Source: Pelargonium tetragonum (taxonomy: Eukaryota; Streptophyta; Magnoliopsida; Geraniales; Geraniaceae). From it: a stretch of DNA of 64,000 nt. The stretch lies in NCBI GenBank assembly GCA_036897445.1, contig JAYMTL010000082.1, positions 26,029 to 90,028 of the forward strand. Direction: 5' to 3'. This document shows, in pieces, positions 61,321-64,000 of the stretch. The notes beneath the pieces are model-generated. The model was not told the DNA's origin, did not search any database, and was given only the letters and a program-made list of their open reading frames with translations. The translations under genes were made by a program, and so were the position numbers. How positions within the stretch are numbered: position 1 is the stretch's first letter; each line of letters opens with the position of its first letter.

Positions 61321-61557
61321 AATTTCTCTGCCCTATGCCTAATAAAACCTTGTTTGTACCCTTTATTCTTATTTCTATTCTTGTTTTCTGAGTCTAGTAA
61401 TTTGTTAGCAGTAATTCCTTTTTATATAGTAAAGCGTGATCTTCGTCGTCGTCCAAAATTTTAGTAGATTGGCTTTTTGTCCAATAGTTATAGTAATTAT
61501 GTAAAGTTCTACAACATCATAAAGTAGGAGTTAGACTTTAGACTAAGGACTCATTAA
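61321..61557 (+). CDS. Membrane-anchored basic ORF, three TAG
   Basis: Not recognised. The frame is open for 78 codons from after TAA (61318-61320) to TAA 61555-61557, with three TAG (two adjacent) and no TGA. Layout: short polar start, a hydrophobic segment (LYPLFLFLFLF), SESSNLLAVIPFYIV, a strongly basic patch KRDLRRRPKF followed by two TAG, then a mixed C-terminus. The strand is T-rich. Convergent with the minus ORF at 61569, 11 bp away. Confidence 0.35.
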
Positions 61558-61568
61558 AGAGGTTTTTG

Positions 61569-61790
61569 CTAAATGAATTTCTGTGTTCTTCTGGGTTTGT
61601 CCAACAATAATATAAGACAAAAACTCCTCCTAATTATAGAACTAAGAATTCTTATTGCTTGCGAGCACATCCTAAGTAGCTTAGCTCTGGGAATATATGT
61701 TATAATCTTTGAGTAAGCGTACCCGTAGAGCTTTTCTGATTCTGGATGAATGAAATAAACGGTGTCTATGTCATCTTCTAAAGTAAGCAT
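61569..61790 (-). CDS. Small ORF with ATG and SD-like leader
   Basis: Not recognised. On the minus strand ATG (61788-61790) is preceded by AGGAGA four bases upstream, which would serve as a ribosome binding site if one is used. 73 codons in the standard code: acidic N-terminus (LEDDID), a mixed middle (HPESEKLYGYAYSK), basic R/K-rich C-terminal half (IIRRSF, DKPRRTQK). It ends at TAG; if TAG is sense, five more codons follow to TAA. Soluble, unlike the membrane family. Charge pattern and start context are better than random. Confidence 0.35.
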   Translation of the reverse strand: MLTLEDDIDTVYFIHPESEKLYGYAYSKIITYIPRAKLLRMCSQAIRILSSIIRRSFCLILLLDKPRRTQKFI

Positions 61791-61854
61791 AAATTCTCCT
61801 GATCCATGAGCCTTATGCCTTAGAACTTCTAACCTCTAAACTACTCTTCCTTTA

Positions 61855-62175
61855 TTATGCGTTGTAGTTACTAATAAAAAAAAGTCTCGGTAAAGGACCT
61901 CCTAAAATTGAAATTTGAGTTTGCCCTATTTTAATACTGAGGAATACCCGCCCCAGGACAAGGAGTGCTTTTTCCATAAGTAAGAAAGATTTATTAGAAA
62001 CATGTATTGATAAATTAAGTTTGAGAGTTAGTGCTTTGGCTTTGATTGTTAAATAAGCCCCTTTCGAGGTTTCTATATTAACCTCGCGTACTACTTGTTG
62101 TAAAAGTTGCACTAAATTCTGTACGCTGTCGAGGAAAGCTTCTAAGATTTTATTTGCTGACACTATAAAATACAC
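61855..62175 (-). CDS. Hypothetical ORF with amphipathic helix
   Basis: Not recognised. On the minus strand the frame is open from just after TAA (62176-62178) to TAA 61855-61857: 106 codons with no TAG or TGA. The first codon is GTG. The N-terminal third (ILEAFLDSVQ, LLQQVVREVN) suits an amphipathic helix or short coiled coil; the middle is beta-like (AYLTIKAKALTLKLNLSI); the C-terminus has ILGGPLPR. Divergent from the plus ORF at 62222, 46 bp away. Length alone is compatible with chance. Confidence 0.32.
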   Translation of the reverse strand: MYFIVSANKILEAFLDSVQNLVQLLQQVVREVNIETSKGAYLTIKAKALTLKLNLSIHVSNKSFLLMEKALLVLGRVFLSIKIGQTQISILGGPLPRLFFISNYNA

Positions 62176-62221
62176 TTAATAATATTACGATTTAGGGTAG
62201 GGGCTTTGTCATAACTAGTAA

Positions 62222-62641
62222 GAATGTCCTAACTTAAACAAGATCTTCAATGCAACCCTATCTGTGCAAGTAGGGCTTATTTTAAAAGATTTTTTGGGAT
62301 TCTAGAGCATATCTAATCCGGATACTCTTTAGTAGTTGTTCCGGGGGCTTTGCCAACAAGAGGTACTTTTACTTAGAATCCTAACATCACATTCCTCTTC
62401 TATAATTAAGGAGTACCTACTACTGATGGGCCCTTTCGCCTTAATTGTTACCTTTATATTTATAATGAGTTCCCTTGTCAAATTATCACAATCCCTTTAT
62501 CGACTTGGTAGACGAAAGAAGTTAGACCACCGAATAAGAAGGGGGAAAACCCTTGAAAAAAAAAAATGTCCCACTCTAGTTTTGTATTTTTTGTTTCCTA
62601 GGAATATTCTAAGGGCTAAACTCGGAGTATTTGATTAGTGA
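62222..62641 (+). CDS. Membrane ORF with basic tail, four TAG
   Basis: Not recognised. The frame is open for 139 codons from after TAA (62219-62221) to TGA 62639-62641, with four TAG (two adjacent near 62330, one immediately before the TGA). The standard-code part from TTG 62336 gives 100 residues. Layout: polar start (NLNKIFNATLSVQVG), hydrophobic turn, SHSSSIIKEY, a clear membrane segment (ALIVTFIFIMSSLV), then a long basic region (LGRRKKLDHRIRRGK, EKKK) and a hydrophobic C-terminus. Single-pass topology with a basic tail is plausible. Shares a promoter-size gap with the divergent minus ORF ending at 62175. Confidence 0.4.
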
Positions 62642-63050
62642 ATTTCTCGATAGTAAGTGCGGGTACTAAATACTCAGGGCGGGGGATTAGTTTTACAATG
62701 AGGAATTTTAGCTAAGAATGCTTTTATTATCCCAGTAAAGGTCCCAAGCAAGGAAAGAACCGACTCCCAATTAAGATATCCTTTCCAATATAGATTAAAA
62801 CTTTACCCATAAATAGTTTACCTTACCAAAAGTTAGAAACACAAAGAGGAATCCTTCTAATATAGGTTATTTCACCATAGATTAGGCGACCCCAGAAGCA
62901 ATGTTCTTATGTGGAATACTACCTTGACTTTAGCTGTTTTAGTAATACAAAAAGACCTAGGCAAGATTTATCTTGAAAGTTTTCCGCTTAAGGGTTTCAA
63001 CTAAAAGGAGGGTTATTAAATTCCTATCCTATTTTTGAGGTGTTTAGTAA
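62642..63050. other. Spacer
   Basis: No feature recognised. Confidence 0.45.
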
Positions 63051-63209
63051 GTTCTAGAAAAGGTTCTTAGGAGTTTCTCTTGGATATCGCAAGGGGAAGG
63101 TTTCTTAGCCGATTTATAGTTATTAGTTTTAGAGAGTCCCCGTGGGATTAGAACTCTTGCCTTACTGTAGCCTGTAGCTTTAGATTAGAGTTGCTGTCTT
63201 ATAGTGTAA
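63051..63209 (+). CDS. Small ORF with three TAG
   Basis: Not recognised. The frame is open for 52 codons from after TAA 63048-63050 to TAA 63207-63209, with three TAG. The product reads VLEKVLRSFSWISQGEG, a hydrophobic stretch, ESPRGIRTLALL, TAG, PVALD, TAG, SCCLIV. The DNA around TGTAGCCTGTA (63166-63176) recurs at 33-43 in the first ORF, in a similar T-rich context, but in a different reading frame. Short; call rests on TAG content and composition. Confidence 0.33.
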
Positions 63210-63363
63210 GTGTATAGGGTATGACTTGAACTCATGTATTACATGTATTCTTCCTAAATCCAATTCAAGTGAGTTCAGTTCTGAATCAAGTGTAAGTAAG
63301 GTTAAAGTAAGAGCGTCCCCGTGTTACCTTGTTTCTAGGCTTCTGATTCCGGTTTAAAGGCAT

Positions 63364-63522
63364 TCAGGTAATGAAAGAAACTAAAGCTACAAATTTGTTT
63401 CCAGTCCGGTAAAGAAGTAAGTATAGACTAGAAGAAGGGTAAATAAACCAAGACAGTAAGAAAAAAAAGCTATCAAGAATATGACAGGAAGTAAGATCTT
63501 GAATAAGAAGAGTATGAAAGGT
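63364..63522 (-). CDS. LDS-motif family fragment
   Basis: Not recognised. Minus-strand frame open for 52 codons from after TAA (63523-63525) to TGA (63364-63366), no TAG. It reads TFHTLLIQDLTS, HILDSFFFLLSWF, a Ser/Leu-rich stretch and a short polar C-terminus. FHTL and LDS match the ORF at 46755 in order. The same frame continues upstream into the next entry across one TAA. Confidence 0.3.
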   Translation of the reverse strand, partial: TFHTLLIQDLTSCHILDSFFFLLSWFIYPSSSLYLLLYRTGNKFVALVSFIT

Positions 63523-63696
63523 TTACATAATAAAAGAGGTCAGAAAGCAAGTAGTTGGGTGGGTAATACAAAGAGAGTTAGACCGCTAGATAAACCCGGG
63601 TAGTACAAGGATAGTTATAGAAATTAAGAAAGTTATGAAGGGGAGTAAGCAGTGTGACCTATAATGGTATGTAGGATCTAGAGTCCCTTCTCGGGT
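63523..63696 (-). CDS. Upstream membrane fragment, one TAG
   Basis: Not recognised. Minus-strand frame open for 57 codons from after TAA (63697-63699) to TAA 63523-63525, one TAG. It has a polar start (TREGTLDPTYHYR), a membrane segment (LPFITFLISITILVL), TAG, then SLCITHPTTCFLTSF. TCFLTSF recalls TCFLNTLF of the ORF at 46755, suggesting that this and the downstream fragment are two halves of a related gene separated by one TAA. Confidence 0.3.
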
Positions 63697-63699
63697 TTA

Positions 63700-64000
63700 A
63701 AAGCCTTTAGAAAAAGCCCTTAGTCTAGAATTTCTATTCAATCTATTGTCTACATCTTAACAGTCGCTATCTTCCCAAATAAGTTAAGGCTATTTCTAAT
63801 AGGATTAACAACGAGTAAGCTCTTAGAAAGCTTAGAAAGCCGGGATACAGAAGACTATAGCTATACAGAGGAGTAGGAATAGGGTACAGAAAGCACACAA
63901 GTAAAACAAAGGTCTTTTGAATAATTATGATTACAAGGCGCTCTAGTAAAAAAAGGAATGAAATTCAGAAATAGACTTGGCAAGCTTTGCTACACTTACG
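63700..64000. other. Window end, no gene seen
   Basis: About 300 bp of purine-rich plus strand; no frame stands out. Confidence 0.4.

Noticed and set aside
63135-63160. tRNA T-arm-like CCGTGGGATTAGAACTC
   Set aside because: Falls within a TAG-containing ORF at 63051-63209 and no cloverleaf forms.

Overview
The window looks like gene-poor organellar DNA, probably mitochondrial, from a eukaryote with a very large genome. By sampling lines it is about 35% G+C. It has almost no microsatellites, no recognisable transposon, rRNA or respiratory gene, and no open frame above about 113 codons in the standard code, which is what chance gives in sequence of this composition. The clearest conventional gene is a lysine tRNA of mitochondrial/bacterial type at 42074-42145 (minus). 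It is accompanied by decayed tRNAs: a plastid-type trnM at 48058 and a Phe/Tyr-like copy at 16985.

The main observation is a set of pyrimidine-rich islands, 150-550 bp long, on both strands. In one frame each island is free of TAA and TGA but often full of TAG. The extreme case is 5395-5796: 133 codons with 13 TAG and no TAA or TGA. Others are 1-384 (5 TAG) and 22908-23258 (8 TAG). Read with TAG as a sense codon (leucine would fit the hydrophobic contexts and known chlorophycean and chytrid mitochondrial codes), they give hydrophobic membrane-protein-like products. Several appear to be paralogues. One set (22908, 12095, 31439, 30599) shares KEVN, THQL and LTW motifs. A second set (57846, 42488, probably 46755) shares a FL[IL]PVT motif or its surroundings. 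I recognise none of these proteins.

Layout: 0-0.4 kb, 5' truncated island ORF; 5.4-5.9 kb, TAG-rich ORF followed at once by a 26-bp hairpin; 9.3 kb, small minus ORF; 12.1-12.4 kb, frameshifted family copy; 16.9 kb, tRNA-like sequence with a CTA anticodon; 22.9-23.3 kb, best family copy; 30.4-32.3 kb, composite island with several pieces; 42.1-42.7 kb, trnK and a minus ORF; 46.8-47.2 kb, minus ORF; 48.1 kb, trnM relic; 57.8-58.4 kb, long ORF; 59.6-63.7 kb, the densest stretch, with small ORFs on both strands.

The rest appears non-coding. It is sprinkled with short G+C clusters of the form GGAGTCC/GGGATCC in A/T flanks and with small hairpins. No operon logic is visible. The shared feature is a recurrent membrane-protein family using a non-standard code. 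All product calls are inferences from reading the sequence by eye. Open-frame length alone is not significant here; the support comes from TAG density, strand composition and shared motifs.
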